Notes under the pieces: model-generated
What the model was told of the DNA's origin: nothing
The model's input: the letters and a program-made list of their open reading frames with translations, nothing else
Databases searched by the model: none
Assembly (NCBI GenBank): GCA_964514285.1
Contig: CAZEQC010000002.1
Location: 1 to 64,000 of the forward strand
Direction of reading: 5' to 3'
DNA: 64,000 nt
From: SKLM01 sp964514285
Lineage (GTDB): Bacteria; Chloroflexota; Anaerolineae; B4-G1
Shown: piece after piece, positions 33,221 to 42,112 of the stretch
How the letters are laid out: every line of letters begins with the position of its first letter
How positions within the stretch are numbered: position 1 is the stretch's first letter
Program-made: the position numbers and the translations under genes

Positions 33221-33246
33221 AAAAACAACGCCGATGACTCGGCGTT
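33221..33246 (-). terminator. Hairpin with T-tract in the ygbA leader
   Basis: On the minus strand AACGCCG, loop AGTCAT and CGGCGTT are followed by GTTTTTG. It starts within about ten bases of the -10 box at 33255-33260 and precedes ygbA in the same direction, so it is either an early terminator or a 5' stabilising hairpin. The gene-free stretch 33146-33604 otherwise holds divergent promoters only. Confidence 0.5.
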
Positions 33247-33254
33247 CGGCTGGG

Positions 33255-33283
33255 ATTGTACCAGGTTATCGGTGCCGATGCAA
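33255..33283 (-). promoter_or_regulatory. Possible ygbA promoter (extended -10)
   Basis: On the minus strand TGGTACAAT (TG-n-TACAAT) with TTGCAT 17 bases upstream. The -35 is poor (3/6). Confidence 0.4.
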
Positions 33284-33312
33284 CGTGACCGTCGGGCTAT
33301 CGCTCACGCAAC

Positions 33313-33341
33313 TTGTCGACTTGGGCCCCATAGGATACACT
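33313..33341 (+). promoter_or_regulatory. Possible promoter for the class V aminotransferase
   Basis: TTGTCG, 17 bases, TACACT (4/6 each). It lies about 260 bases before ATG 33605 and is a weak match. Confidence 0.3.
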
Positions 33342-33604
33342 ATGAAGGGGTCAGCAGACTGGGGCCTTACATCCCCACTCCTCGCTGCTCTGGGCAAAAG
33401 GCGAAAGGAATCACCACGCCGAGAACAAGGGGGGCTGCGGCTTGTCTGATGGATGGTTGCCCCCACCATTCAGACTCACCTGGTACCGGCTCAACGGGCG
33501 GGTCAAGGCTATGGAAAGAGAACGTGGTTAGGACTCGGGCGTCGAGGCGCAAGAAGGCAGAGCGCTCAAGGGCATCACTCAATCAGATCGAGGGGACTCA
33601 AACG

Positions 33605-34786
33605 ATGAAGAATCGTCAACTTCTTATGATCCCAGGACCCATCGAGTTCACACCGGAGGTACTCCAGGCGATGGGCATGTCCACCCCGAGCCACGTGGAC
33701 CCCGACTTCATCGAGGTCTTCGGGACGGCGCTGGAGCGGCTGCGAGATGTCTTTCTGGCTCCCGACGCGCAGCCTTTTGTGGTCGCCGGATCGGGCACGC
33801 TGGCGATGGATATGGCCGCCGCAAACCTGATCGAACCTGGAGACGCAGCGTTGGTGGTGAACACGGGCGTCTTCGGCGACCGCTTTGGCGAGATCCTACA
33901 GCGCTACGGCGCTGAGGTCACCCACGTCCGCCCACCCGTCATCGGCGATGCGCCTCCACTGGACGAGGTAGAAAGCGCGCTGAAGGACCGTGCGACGAGC
34001 TCGGGACAGGATTACAAACTGATGACCATCACCCAAGTTGATACCTCGACTGCGGTCGCTGCCGATGTGGAAGCGCTGGCGGCCCTGGGCCGCGAGTATG
34101 GCGTCTTGGTTGTGGTCGATGGGGTCTGTTCGGTAGCTGGAGAAGCGCTGCGCCAGGATGCCTGGGGCAGCGACCTGACGCTCACCGCCTCGCAGAAAGC
34201 GATAGGTGTGCCACCAGGGCTCGCTTTGGTGGTAGCCGGTGAAAGGGCGATGGAGGCCTTTCGAAAACGCAAGTCACCGGTGGTGAACTACTACGCTGAT
34301 TGGACAAAGTGGCTGCCCATCATGGAGGCCTACGAAGCTCGTCGGCCCAGCTACTTTGGGACCCCTCCCGTCAACCTGATTTGCGCTCTCAACGTCAGTC
34401 TGGGGCAGATCCTCGACGAGGGGATGGAAGCCCGTTTTGAGCGCCATCGACGGATCAGCAAAGCATTCAAGGCAGCCATCGCAGCCCTGGGCCTGACACA
34501 AGTCCCGGTGAGCGCCGAAGTGGCAGCGAACACCCTGACGGCGCCCTATTTTCCCGATGGGATGGATCGCTCGGCGCTGAGCTACATCCAGGAGGCCGGC
34601 GCCGTCGTGGCCGGGGGGCTTCATCCAGCGATCAAGGCCCGGTACTTCCGCATCGGCCATATGGGGGCGGTCGACGGTTCGGACGTCTTGGCCACCGTTG
34701 GCGCTTTAGAGAGGGGGTTGGCGCAAGCAGGTCACGACGTCGACCCCGGAGCAGGCTTGGCCGCCGCTCAGCGGATCCTGAGCTAA
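33605..34786 (+). CDS. Alanine--glyoxylate / serine--pyruvate aminotransferase (class V)
   Basis: 393 residues from ATG 33605 with GAGGGGAC seven bases upstream; the open frame runs much further 5' without similarity. The family start LMIPGPIEFTPEVL, the Schiff-base lysine in LTASQKAIGVPPG (about 199) and the PLP phosphate region GSGTLAMDMAAANL fit AGXT/SgaA-type enzymes. RIGHMG near the end supplies the carboxylate-binding Arg. The enzyme moves an amino group from alanine or serine to glyoxylate or pyruvate. Sixteen bases separate it from the sulfotransferase gene. Confidence 0.9.
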   Translation: MKNRQLLMIPGPIEFTPEVLQAMGMSTPSHVDPDFIEVFGTALERLRDVFLAPDAQPFVVAGSGTLAMDMAAANLIEPGDAALVVNTGVFGDRFGEILQRYGAEVTHVRPPVIGDAPPLDEVESALKDRATSSGQDYKLMTITQVDTSTAVAADVEALAALGREYGVLVVVDGVCSVAGEALRQDAWGSDLTLTASQKAIGVPPGLALVVAGERAMEAFRKRKSPVVNYYADWTKWLPIMEAYEARRPSYFGTPPVNLICALNVSLGQILDEGMEARFERHRRISKAFKAAIAALGLTQVPVSAEVAANTLTAPYFPDGMDRSALSYIQEAGAVVAGGLHPAIKARYFRIGHMGAVDGSDVLATVGALERGLAQAGHDVDPGAGLAAAQRILS

Positions 34787-34801
34787 GATGAGGGAGATGG
34801 C

Positions 34802-35977
34802 GTGGCATTCAACTTCAAGGGCCTAGCCCGGTTTATCTACAAGCAGCTCTTCAGGAGCAAAAGCACCCCTTACCGCTTGACGCCAAAGCGGATTGGCCTA
34901 TTGTTGCTGGTCTTCCCCATCTACGTCACAGTCGAGCTGATCACCTGGACAGGTCTCATGATGGACGAGATCCTGTTTCGAGGGTATCGCGAGACGGTGA
35001 TCGAAGAGCCGATCTACATCGTGGGCAACCCACGCAGCGGCACGACTTTCCTGCAGCGCCTTCTGGCCAGAGATCAGGAGACCTTCATCTCGATGCGCAC
35101 GTGGGAAATGCTCCTTGCCCCATCGATCACGATGCGGAAGATCTTGTGGGCCCTGTCTGCCTTGGATTCTCGCCTGGGTCGTCCGTTGGCCCGGTTCTTG
35201 GGCATGCTGGAGGAGGGCTGGCAGGAGGATAACGTCGTCCACAGGATCGCGCTACGGGCCCCGGAGGAGGACGAATATTTGCTGATCCACATCTTCTCCA
35301 CTCTGAAGATATGGTTATACGTCGCCATGCTAGACGAGGCCGAACCATATACCTATTTCGACGACCAGATGCCAGAGGGAGAGAAGGAGCGCATTATGGG
35401 GTTCTACCAACGCTGCTTGCAACGACACCTCTATGCCCACGACGGAAGCGGAGCGATGGGACCGATCGGCAGACGGTATTTGGCCAAGAACCCGCATTTC
35501 TCACCAATGATCGATACGCTCTATAGTCACTTCCCAAGGGTCAAGGTTATCTATCTGGCACGCAATCCTTTGGATATGATCCCCTCCTACATCAGCCTCA
35601 AAGAGAACGAATGGCAGCTGCTGGGCGACCCGAAGGAGGCGTACGCCAGCCGCACCTACATCCTGGACATGGCTCATCACTGGTACAACTATCCCCTGCA
35701 GCGCCTTGATCGGGCTCCCCAGAATAGCGCCATTGTGGTAAACTTCAATGATCTGGTGAGTGACGCAAGGGGCGTGGTGACAGAGATTTATGAACGTTTC
35801 GGACTTGAGCTGAGCCCAGCGTTCGACGAGATCCTGCGTCAAGCCACCGAGAGGGCGCGCAACCACGAAAGCGATCACGAGTACTCGCTGCAAGAGATGG
35901 GGCTGACCCAGGAGCGGCTCGTGAACGACTACAAGCAAGTCTTTGAGCGTTTTGATTTCGAGACCCGAGGGATGTGA
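34802..35977 (+). CDS. PAPS-dependent sulfotransferase family protein
   Basis: 391 residues, GTG start. The 5'-phosphosulfate loop is VGNPRSGTTFLQR (about 75-87). The 3'-phosphate region is VIYLARNPLDMIPSYISL (R and S, about 246-263). The N-terminus has a hydrophobic stretch (IGLLLLVFPIYVTVELITW) that may anchor it to the membrane. Sulfotransferases of this Sulfotransfer_3 type add sulfate from PAPS to carbohydrates or small molecules. No PAPS synthesis gene is in the window. The GT4 gene downstream suggests a sulfated glycan or glycolipid, but this is inference. Confidence 0.85.
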   Translation: MAFNFKGLARFIYKQLFRSKSTPYRLTPKRIGLLLLVFPIYVTVELITWTGLMMDEILFRGYRETVIEEPIYIVGNPRSGTTFLQRLLARDQETFISMRTWEMLLAPSITMRKILWALSALDSRLGRPLARFLGMLEEGWQEDNVVHRIALRAPEEDEYLLIHIFSTLKIWLYVAMLDEAEPYTYFDDQMPEGEKERIMGFYQRCLQRHLYAHDGSGAMGPIGRRYLAKNPHFSPMIDTLYSHFPRVKVIYLARNPLDMIPSYISLKENEWQLLGDPKEAYASRTYILDMAHHWYNYPLQRLDRAPQNSAIVVNFNDLVSDARGVVTEIYERFGLELSPAFDEILRQATERARNHESDHEYSLQEMGLTQERLVNDYKQVFERFDFETRGM

Positions 35978-36043
35978 CAAGAGAGGGAATGCCAAACGAT
36001 CACCCCCAGCTCGTCCGTTCAACTGAGGAGCTCAGAGGAGATT

Positions 36044-37489
36044 ATGAAAGTCGCTTTTATATCGTTGTTTAGAAGAGGCCAGGGAGGCGGCGAGGGACGC
36101 GTTGCCCACGAGCTGGCTCGTCATTTTGCGGAACGTCATGACGTGGTGATGATCTGTCCCGCGGGTGAGACGACGTTACTCAAGGAAGAGAGGGACGGGC
36201 TTAAGGTCTTCGGCGTGCGAAGCGCAGGAGACGGTGAGTTCCAGATGCCGGCGCTCTCGGCGAAGACGGTGCGAGCTATGTTCGACTTCCTCGACACCTT
36301 TAACCCGGACGTCGTCCACGCGCACGAGCCGGCTCTGATGGGTCTGATCGGCCAGATATGGGCCAAGATGCATCGGGTGCCTTTCGTGCACACGAGCCAC
36401 GTGCTACCGTCGAAGGTGCTCGATTTCGGGGCCACGGCTGCCTTCGACATGAAGGTCTTACAGGGGTCATTCAGCGAGTCGATCTCACGCCGCCTGCTGA
36501 CCGACTTCTACAGCAACTGCGATGCGATCGTGGCGCTCAATCAGCCAGCGCTGACTTCACTGCGCGACTTCGGCTATGAGGGCAAGATCTTTGTCATCCC
36601 CAACGGCCGAGAACTGGATAGATATGGTGCGTGTGCCAACGCAGATCTAAGCGCAGCTGAGAAAGTCCTGTCCTTTGTCGGCTACCTAAGCGAACGGAAG
36701 AATCAGATTTACCTGATCGACGCACACCGGCATCTACCCAAGCACTACAGACTGGTGCTGTTGGGCAAAGCACTGAAACCGGAATACGGCAAGAAACTCA
36801 AACAGTACTGTGACGTCCAGGAGCTGGACAACGTAGCGTTCCCCGGGCAAGTACCGCACGAGGAGATTCCGTCATACCTTGAACAGACGCACGTCTTCGT
36901 CTCTGCCTCGAAGATGGAGGTTCAAAGCCTAGTCGTGATTGAGGCGCTGGCATCGGGCACGCCAGTAGTGGGGCTATCCAACGAGACAGTCGACGAGCTG
37001 GTCGACGATGAGGTAGGACGTTGGCTTCCCAGAGAGACCACGCCAGAGCAGTTTGCAGCGAGCGTGCAGCAGCTCTGCAACCTAGCATCATCCAAGTATG
37101 AGGTGCTCTGTGAGAGCGCGCGCGATCGTGTCAGCCATCTAGACTGGTCAAACGTCGTCGACCAGACCGTGGCCGCCTACCAAGACCTGATCGAGGAGAA
37201 GGATTCGACAACGGGTGCGATCCCGCCCAAGGAGGAGGGGGCTATCCTGGTGGATCTCGTCTCCACCCTGCCCTCTGGCGAGGTCAAAGAGGTGCTCAAG
37301 GAGCGGATCGAGATCGCACAGCAAGAGCCAGGGTCCGTGACAAGGTTTCTGATGGCCCTGTCCTTGAGGAAGAAATGGAGGGCGCTGAAGCGGGTACCCG
37401 GGTCGACGTGGCTCTTGGCGGGGGCAACTGTGATCATCTCCTTGGTTGGCTATCTCTTTATGAAGGGACGAGGGGAAGCAGAGGAATAG
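36044..37489 (+). CDS. GT4-family glycosyltransferase with C-terminal membrane anchor
   Basis: 481 residues. The N-terminal GT-B half starts VAFISLFRRGQGGGEGRVAHELA and includes DVVHAHEPALMG, a WsaF/PimB-like layout. In the C-terminal half, FVGYLSERKNQ and SASKMEVQSLVVIEALASGTPVVG hold the E-x7-E donor motif. After residue 400 an extra Lys/Glu-rich region leads to one helix near 455-475 (STWLLAGATVIISLVGYLFM). The enzyme is thus tethered to the membrane with the catalytic part in the cytoplasm, as expected for glycolipid synthesis. AGAGGAG precedes the ATG. Confidence 0.85.
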   Translation: MKVAFISLFRRGQGGGEGRVAHELARHFAERHDVVMICPAGETTLLKEERDGLKVFGVRSAGDGEFQMPALSAKTVRAMFDFLDTFNPDVVHAHEPALMGLIGQIWAKMHRVPFVHTSHVLPSKVLDFGATAAFDMKVLQGSFSESISRRLLTDFYSNCDAIVALNQPALTSLRDFGYEGKIFVIPNGRELDRYGACANADLSAAEKVLSFVGYLSERKNQIYLIDAHRHLPKHYRLVLLGKALKPEYGKKLKQYCDVQELDNVAFPGQVPHEEIPSYLEQTHVFVSASKMEVQSLVVIEALASGTPVVGLSNETVDELVDDEVGRWLPRETTPEQFAASVQQLCNLASSKYEVLCESARDRVSHLDWSNVVDQTVAAYQDLIEEKDSTTGAIPPKEEGAILVDLVSTLPSGEVKEVLKERIEIAQQEPGSVTRFLMALSLRKKWRALKRVPGSTWLLAGATVIISLVGYLFMKGRGEAEE

Positions 37490-37515
37490 CCAGAGAGCAA
37501 TCCAGATGACCTAGT

Positions 37516-39810
37516 ATGACGCTATATCAAGCATCCCGAACACGGCACACTGGCAGCCTGTCCCCACATCAGCAGGACCTGATCGAAGAGCTCACTGAGA
37601 ATAAGGTCTTCCTAGAGGGACCGGCCGGCACGGGCAAGACGACGGTGGGCGTGGCTCGGCTGCTCCAGCTTCTCGAGTCGGACGTCCCGGGACGCTCGGT
37701 CCTGGTGTTCACCCCGCAACGCACCCTGGGGATCCCCTACTACGAGGCTGCGCACGGCTCATCGGTCGATGGCGGGGGTGGGGTAACCCTCCTAACGCTC
37801 GGCGGCCTCGCCCAGCGGATGGTCGATCTATTCTGGCCCTTGATCGTCGAGGAAGCTGGTTTCAGCCATCCGGAACAGCCTCCGACCTTCCTCACGTTGG
37901 AGACAGCTCAGTATTACATGGCGAGGGTCGTCCGTCCGCTGCTCGACGAGGGGGCTTTCGAGAGCGTGACCATCGACCGCAATCGACTCTATAGCCAGAT
38001 CATCGACAACTTGAACAAGTCCACCGTGGTTGGCTTTCCCTACACAGAGATTGGCGATCGGCTCAAAGCCGCCTGGGGAGGTGAACCGAGCCGTCAGCGA
38101 ATCTATGAGCAGGCACAGATCTGCGCTAATCGTTTTCGCCGTTACTGCCTGGGCCATAACTTACTCGACTTCTCCCTCCAGGTGGACGTGTTTCTCAAGC
38201 ATCTCTGGACTCGGCCCATCTGCCGCGACTACCTGCAGGAACGGTACCGTCATATGATCGTGGACAACGTCGAGGAGGATGTGCCGGTCGCCCATGATCT
38301 GCTGCGAGCGTGGATTCCATCGGCGGAGACGGCCCTGGTGATCTACGATCAAGCAGCGGGATATCGCCGCTTCCTGGGCGCCGATCCGGAGAGCGCCCAT
38401 ACGCTGCGTGAGGTCTGTGACGAGACCGTCTCCTTCGATCGGTCGTTCGTTATGCTGCCGGAGATGGAGGCCCTTGGGGAAGCACTAACCCGAAGCGTCA
38501 ACCGTTTGCCTCTCTCGTCGACACCCCCAGGAGACGTAAGGAGAGCGCTGGCCTATGAATCGCACCGCTACCATCCCGAGATGCTGGACTGGGTGACCGA
38601 GCAGATCGCGGCGCTGGTGCACAAACAGAAGGTAGCGCCAGGCGAGATCGTCGTATTGGCCCCTTTCTTGAGCGACGCGCTTCGCTTCTCTTTGATCAAT
38701 CGCCTGGAGAGGCAGGACGTACCTGCGCGGTCCCATAGGCCGTCACGAGCTCTGCGGGAGGAATCGGCCACGCACTGTCTGCTCACGCTGGCCGCCATCG
38801 CCCACCCAGCGTGGGAGATCACGCCGACGCGGTTCGACGTGGCCTACGCGCTGATGCAGGCGATCGAGGAGATGGATCTGGTGCGGGCCCAGCTGCTGGC
38901 CGAGATCGTCTACCGTGAGCAGGATCGTCAGCCAGTCTTGAGCTCATTCGACCGCATCAAGCCGCAGATGCAGGAGCGACTCACCTTCGTGCTCGGCGAG
39001 CGGTATGAGAGGCTGCGAGCCTGGATTGAGGCGTACGTCCAAACAGACTCTCGACGAGCCCCGTCCGGAGATGTCTCCGACGAGCAGCGGGCGCCGTCCA
39101 AGGCCCCCCAAACCAAGGAATCCGGCGAGCCCGGGAGGATGCCGCTCGATCACTTCCTGGGTCATCTGTTCGGCGAGGTGCTTTCTCAAGCCGGATACGG
39201 CTTTCACCGCGACTTCGACGCTGCTGAGGTGGCGGCCAATCTGATCGAGTCGATACGCAAGTTCCGCTGGGTGACGGAGGAGACAAGCAACGCGCAAGGA
39301 GAACATAGCGAGAGCTCCGTTCCATTGGGCCAGGAGTACATCAAGATGGTCGAGGAAGGTGTAATCGCCGCTCAGTATGTCCGCAGCTGGCGAATGGAGC
39401 CGGAGGACGCCGTACTGCTAGCTCCGGCCTACACTTTTCTGATCCGCAATCGCCCGGTCGACTATCAGTTCTGGCTCAACGTCGGCGGGCGAGGCTGGTG
39501 GGAGCGGCTCTATCAGCCCCTTACGCATCCCTACGTTCTCAGCCGGCATTGGCCGCCATCCGACGCGAAGGACGCGACGTGGACCGACAGCGATGAAGTC
39601 GAGGCTCGCGAGGAAGCGCTTCAGCGCTTGATTCAAGGGCTGATTCATCGCTGCCGCCGGAAAATCTATCTGGGCTTCAGCGACTTGGGTGAACAGGGGT
39701 TTGAACAGAAAGGACCGTTGCTGCAAGTCTTCCAGCGGGTCTTACGCGCCATACTCGTCGAGTCGGAGCATAAGGGCCCGGACACCGAGTCGATCACCTA
39801 TGGCTTTTGA
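37516..39810 (+). CDS. SF1/UvrD-like protein with degenerate motifs (helicase partner)
   Basis: 764 residues. Walker A is intact (FLEGPAGTGKTTVGVA, about 33-48). The motif II position reads MIVDNVEEDVPVAH instead of DExQD. Motif III is recognisable as VIYDQAAGYRRFLGAD. The usual motifs V (THKxKGLE) and VI (LLYVxxTRA) are not visible; EPEDAVLLAPAYTFLI and RLIQGLIHRC stand at those places. It therefore binds ATP but may not translocate alone. It overlaps the next gene, an intact SF1 helicase, by 11 bases, so the two probably form a heterodimer in the manner of AddAB or AdnAB. I see no nuclease motif. A charged linker with many Ser/Pro lies at about 515-540. Confidence 0.7.
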   Translation: MTLYQASRTRHTGSLSPHQQDLIEELTENKVFLEGPAGTGKTTVGVARLLQLLESDVPGRSVLVFTPQRTLGIPYYEAAHGSSVDGGGGVTLLTLGGLAQRMVDLFWPLIVEEAGFSHPEQPPTFLTLETAQYYMARVVRPLLDEGAFESVTIDRNRLYSQIIDNLNKSTVVGFPYTEIGDRLKAAWGGEPSRQRIYEQAQICANRFRRYCLGHNLLDFSLQVDVFLKHLWTRPICRDYLQERYRHMIVDNVEEDVPVAHDLLRAWIPSAETALVIYDQAAGYRRFLGADPESAHTLREVCDETVSFDRSFVMLPEMEALGEALTRSVNRLPLSSTPPGDVRRALAYESHRYHPEMLDWVTEQIAALVHKQKVAPGEIVVLAPFLSDALRFSLINRLERQDVPARSHRPSRALREESATHCLLTLAAIAHPAWEITPTRFDVAYALMQAIEEMDLVRAQLLAEIVYREQDRQPVLSSFDRIKPQMQERLTFVLGERYERLRAWIEAYVQTDSRRAPSGDVSDEQRAPSKAPQTKESGEPGRMPLDHFLGHLFGEVLSQAGYGFHRDFDAAEVAANLIESIRKFRWVTEETSNAQGEHSESSVPLGQEYIKMVEEGVIAAQYVRSWRMEPEDAVLLAPAYTFLIRNRPVDYQFWLNVGGRGWWERLYQPLTHPYVLSRHWPPSDAKDATWTDSDEVEAREEALQRLIQGLIHRCRRKIYLGFSDLGEQGFEQKGPLLQVFQRVLRAILVESEHKGPDTESITYGF

Positions 39811-42079
39811 ACCCCGTCCCAAGCAGAGAGAGGTCTTGGACTACGTCAGCGGCAAGATGGGCGTCGCCGCCGTCCCCGGCAGCGGCAAGACAGTCACTCT
39901 CTCTGCGTTAGCTGCCAAGCTGGTCGCCGGTGATTACCTAGCGGACGATCAAGAGGTCCTGGTCGTGACCCTGGTCAACTCGGCCGTCGACAATTTCGCC
40001 GGGCAGGTAACCAGCTTCGTCACAGGCGTCGGGCTGCTGCCGCATATCGGGTATCGGGTGCGCACGCTGCACGGCCTGGCTCACGACATCGTACGCGAGC
40101 GTCCGGGCCTAGTGGGGCTCTCGGATGACTTCCAGATCGTCGATGAGCGGGAGTCCAACCGGATCCGTCAAGAGGCAGCGGAGACCTGGCTGAAGAGTCA
40201 CCCAGACTGCATCGAAGATTTCCTGGCTCTTGACCTGGATGAGCGCCAACAGCAGTGGGTGCGCCGCGATCATTGGCCCGACCTGGTGAGTGACATCGCC
40301 TATAGCTTCATTAAACAGGCGAAGGATCTCCAATTGTCGCCGGTGGAGCTGCGTGACAGTCTTGACCGTCATCCCCAGGCTCTACCCCTGGCCGAGATGG
40401 GTTGGGCGATCTACGCTGACTACCAGCGAGCGTTGGCCTATCGCGGCGCGGTCGACTTCGACGATCTGATACGGCTGGCCCTGGAGGCCTTGCAGCTCGA
40501 CGAGGACCTGCTGGCCCGCCTGCACCGTAAATGGCCCTACGTGCTGGAGGACGAAGCTCAGGACAGCAGCCGTCTACAGCAGGAGATCCTCCAGCTGCTC
40601 GCCGGTCCTTCGACAAGCTCAGGACAGGGCTCCAGTCAAGGCTCAGAGCAAGTCGAGAATTGGGTCCGAGTTGGCGATCCCAATCAGGCCATCTACGAGA
40701 CGTTCACCACGGCCAGCCCCGAGCATTTGCGGGAGTTCCTACACGAGCCAGGCGTAGAAAGGCGCGTGCTACCCAATTCTGGGCGGTCGATGCCGAGCAT
40801 CATTGAGCTGGCTAACTTCCTCATCGGCTGGACGCAGGATAGCCATCCCATCGAGGCGGTGCGAGGCGCCCTTACACCACCGTATATCGAGCCAACGCCG
40901 CCCGGGGATCCACAGCCGAACCCCAGCGACGCCCCAGACCAGGTGCACATCGTGGGCAGGACGTTCACGCCGGCGGCGGAGCTCAAGGCTGTGGTAGACT
41001 CCCTGGAACGATGGTTGCCGGAGCATCCCGATGCCACGGTGGCCGTCCTGGTGCCGCGCAACCGGCGGGGCTTCCAGGTCGTCAATGAGCTGAAGCAGCG
41101 GGAGGTCGAGTATGTAGAGCTCCTGCGCAGCACAAGGGCCACGCGCGAGACCGCCGGTGCTCTGGGCAATCTGCTCAACTACCTGGCCGACCCGGTCTCC
41201 CCGACCAAGCTGGCCCGGGTCTATCGAGTCTGGCGACGAGAGGATCGCGAGGATACGGAAAAACAGCAGCGTCTGGATAGTGTCGCCAAAGCACTGAGAT
41301 CGTGCCAGCGGGTCGAGGACTTCCTTTGGCCGAGGCTCGGTCGCGACTGGCTGGACGAGATCGAGCTGTCCGAGCAGTACCTGGGCATCCGTGAGCACCT
41401 CAACACGTTCCGTCAGCTGGTTCGCCGCTGGCAGAAAGCGACCCTCTTGCCTATCGACCAACTGATCCTGACGCTGGCTCAAGACCTCTTCGACGAGCCG
41501 GTCGATTTGGCTATGGCCCACAAACTGGCCGCAGTGTTGGAGCAAGTGAACGAGAGACACCCCGATTGGCGTCTACCAGAGCTGACTGAGGAATTGGCCG
41601 TGATCGCCCGCAATGAGCGCCGTTTCCTTGGTCTGAGCGACGAGGACACCCGCTTCGACCCGACGCGCCACAAGGGCAAGGTCGTGGTGGCTACTATCCA
41701 CAAGGCCAAGGGCTTGGAATGGGACCGCGTCTATCTGATGTCGCTCAACAACTACAACTTCCCAGCGGGTCTACCCCATGACTCCTTCATCGGGGAGAAA
41801 TGGTTCGTAAGGGACAGTTTGAACTTGGAGGCAGAGGGGCTGGAGCAACTGAGAGCCGTGGTCGAGCCCACAGATGCCCCGTACGAAGAGGGACGTGCCA
41901 CACAGCAAGCTCGCCTAGACTATGCAGCCGAGCGTATGCGGCTTCTCTACGTAGGGATCACGCGCGCCAAGAAGGCGCTGATTATGACCTGGAACTCCGG
42001 AAGACGCGGTGACCAACAGCCAGCGGTGGCGTTCACCGCGCTCCGGACGTATTGGGAAGAGCACAAACGGTTCTCATAA
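39800..42079 (+). CDS. UvrD/PcrA-like SF1A DNA helicase
   Basis: 759 residues from ATG 39800, inside the end of the upstream gene; the open frame begins earlier (39689) only by chance. All helicase motifs are present: I AAVPGSGKTVTL, II VLEDEAQDSS, III RVGDPNQAIYETF, IV PNSGRSMPSIIELAN, V VVATIHKAKGLEWDRVYL, VI RMRLLYVGITRAKKAL. It should translocate 3'-5' on single-stranded DNA in repair or recombination. Between motifs II and III a short Ser/Gly-rich stretch (PSTSSGQGSSQGSEQ) comes from the palindromic repeat at 40605. It is probably coupled with the degenerate partner upstream. Confidence 0.88.
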   Translation: MAFEPRPKQREVLDYVSGKMGVAAVPGSGKTVTLSALAAKLVAGDYLADDQEVLVVTLVNSAVDNFAGQVTSFVTGVGLLPHIGYRVRTLHGLAHDIVRERPGLVGLSDDFQIVDERESNRIRQEAAETWLKSHPDCIEDFLALDLDERQQQWVRRDHWPDLVSDIAYSFIKQAKDLQLSPVELRDSLDRHPQALPLAEMGWAIYADYQRALAYRGAVDFDDLIRLALEALQLDEDLLARLHRKWPYVLEDEAQDSSRLQQEILQLLAGPSTSSGQGSSQGSEQVENWVRVGDPNQAIYETFTTASPEHLREFLHEPGVERRVLPNSGRSMPSIIELANFLIGWTQDSHPIEAVRGALTPPYIEPTPPGDPQPNPSDAPDQVHIVGRTFTPAAELKAVVDSLERWLPEHPDATVAVLVPRNRRGFQVVNELKQREVEYVELLRSTRATRETAGALGNLLNYLADPVSPTKLARVYRVWRREDREDTEKQQRLDSVAKALRSCQRVEDFLWPRLGRDWLDEIELSEQYLGIREHLNTFRQLVRRWQKATLLPIDQLILTLAQDLFDEPVDLAMAHKLAAVLEQVNERHPDWRLPELTEELAVIARNERRFLGLSDEDTRFDPTRHKGKVVVATIHKAKGLEWDRVYLMSLNNYNFPAGLPHDSFIGEKWFVRDSLNLEAEGLEQLRAVVEPTDAPYEEGRATQQARLDYAAERMRLLYVGITRAKKALIMTWNSGRRGDQQPAVAFTALRTYWEEHKRFS
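40605..40625 (+). repeat. Dispersed palindromic repeat inside the helicase gene
   Basis: The 21-base unit has ends GTCCT and AGGAC and the core TCGACAAGCTC. It is read in frame as PSTSSGQ. From memory this unit recurs in many Chloroflexota and other genomes, where it yields peptides such as PSTSSGQ or FDKLRTG. Only one copy was noticed in this window. Confidence 0.6.
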
Positions 42080-42112
42080 AGCCCTGTGAAAAGGACCGCT
42101 CTAGGCTCTCGT

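Noticed and set aside
32849..33604. In-frame upstream extension of the class V aminotransferase
   Set aside because: It runs antisense through ygbA, has no family similarity, and a good Shine-Dalgarno stands before ATG 33605.
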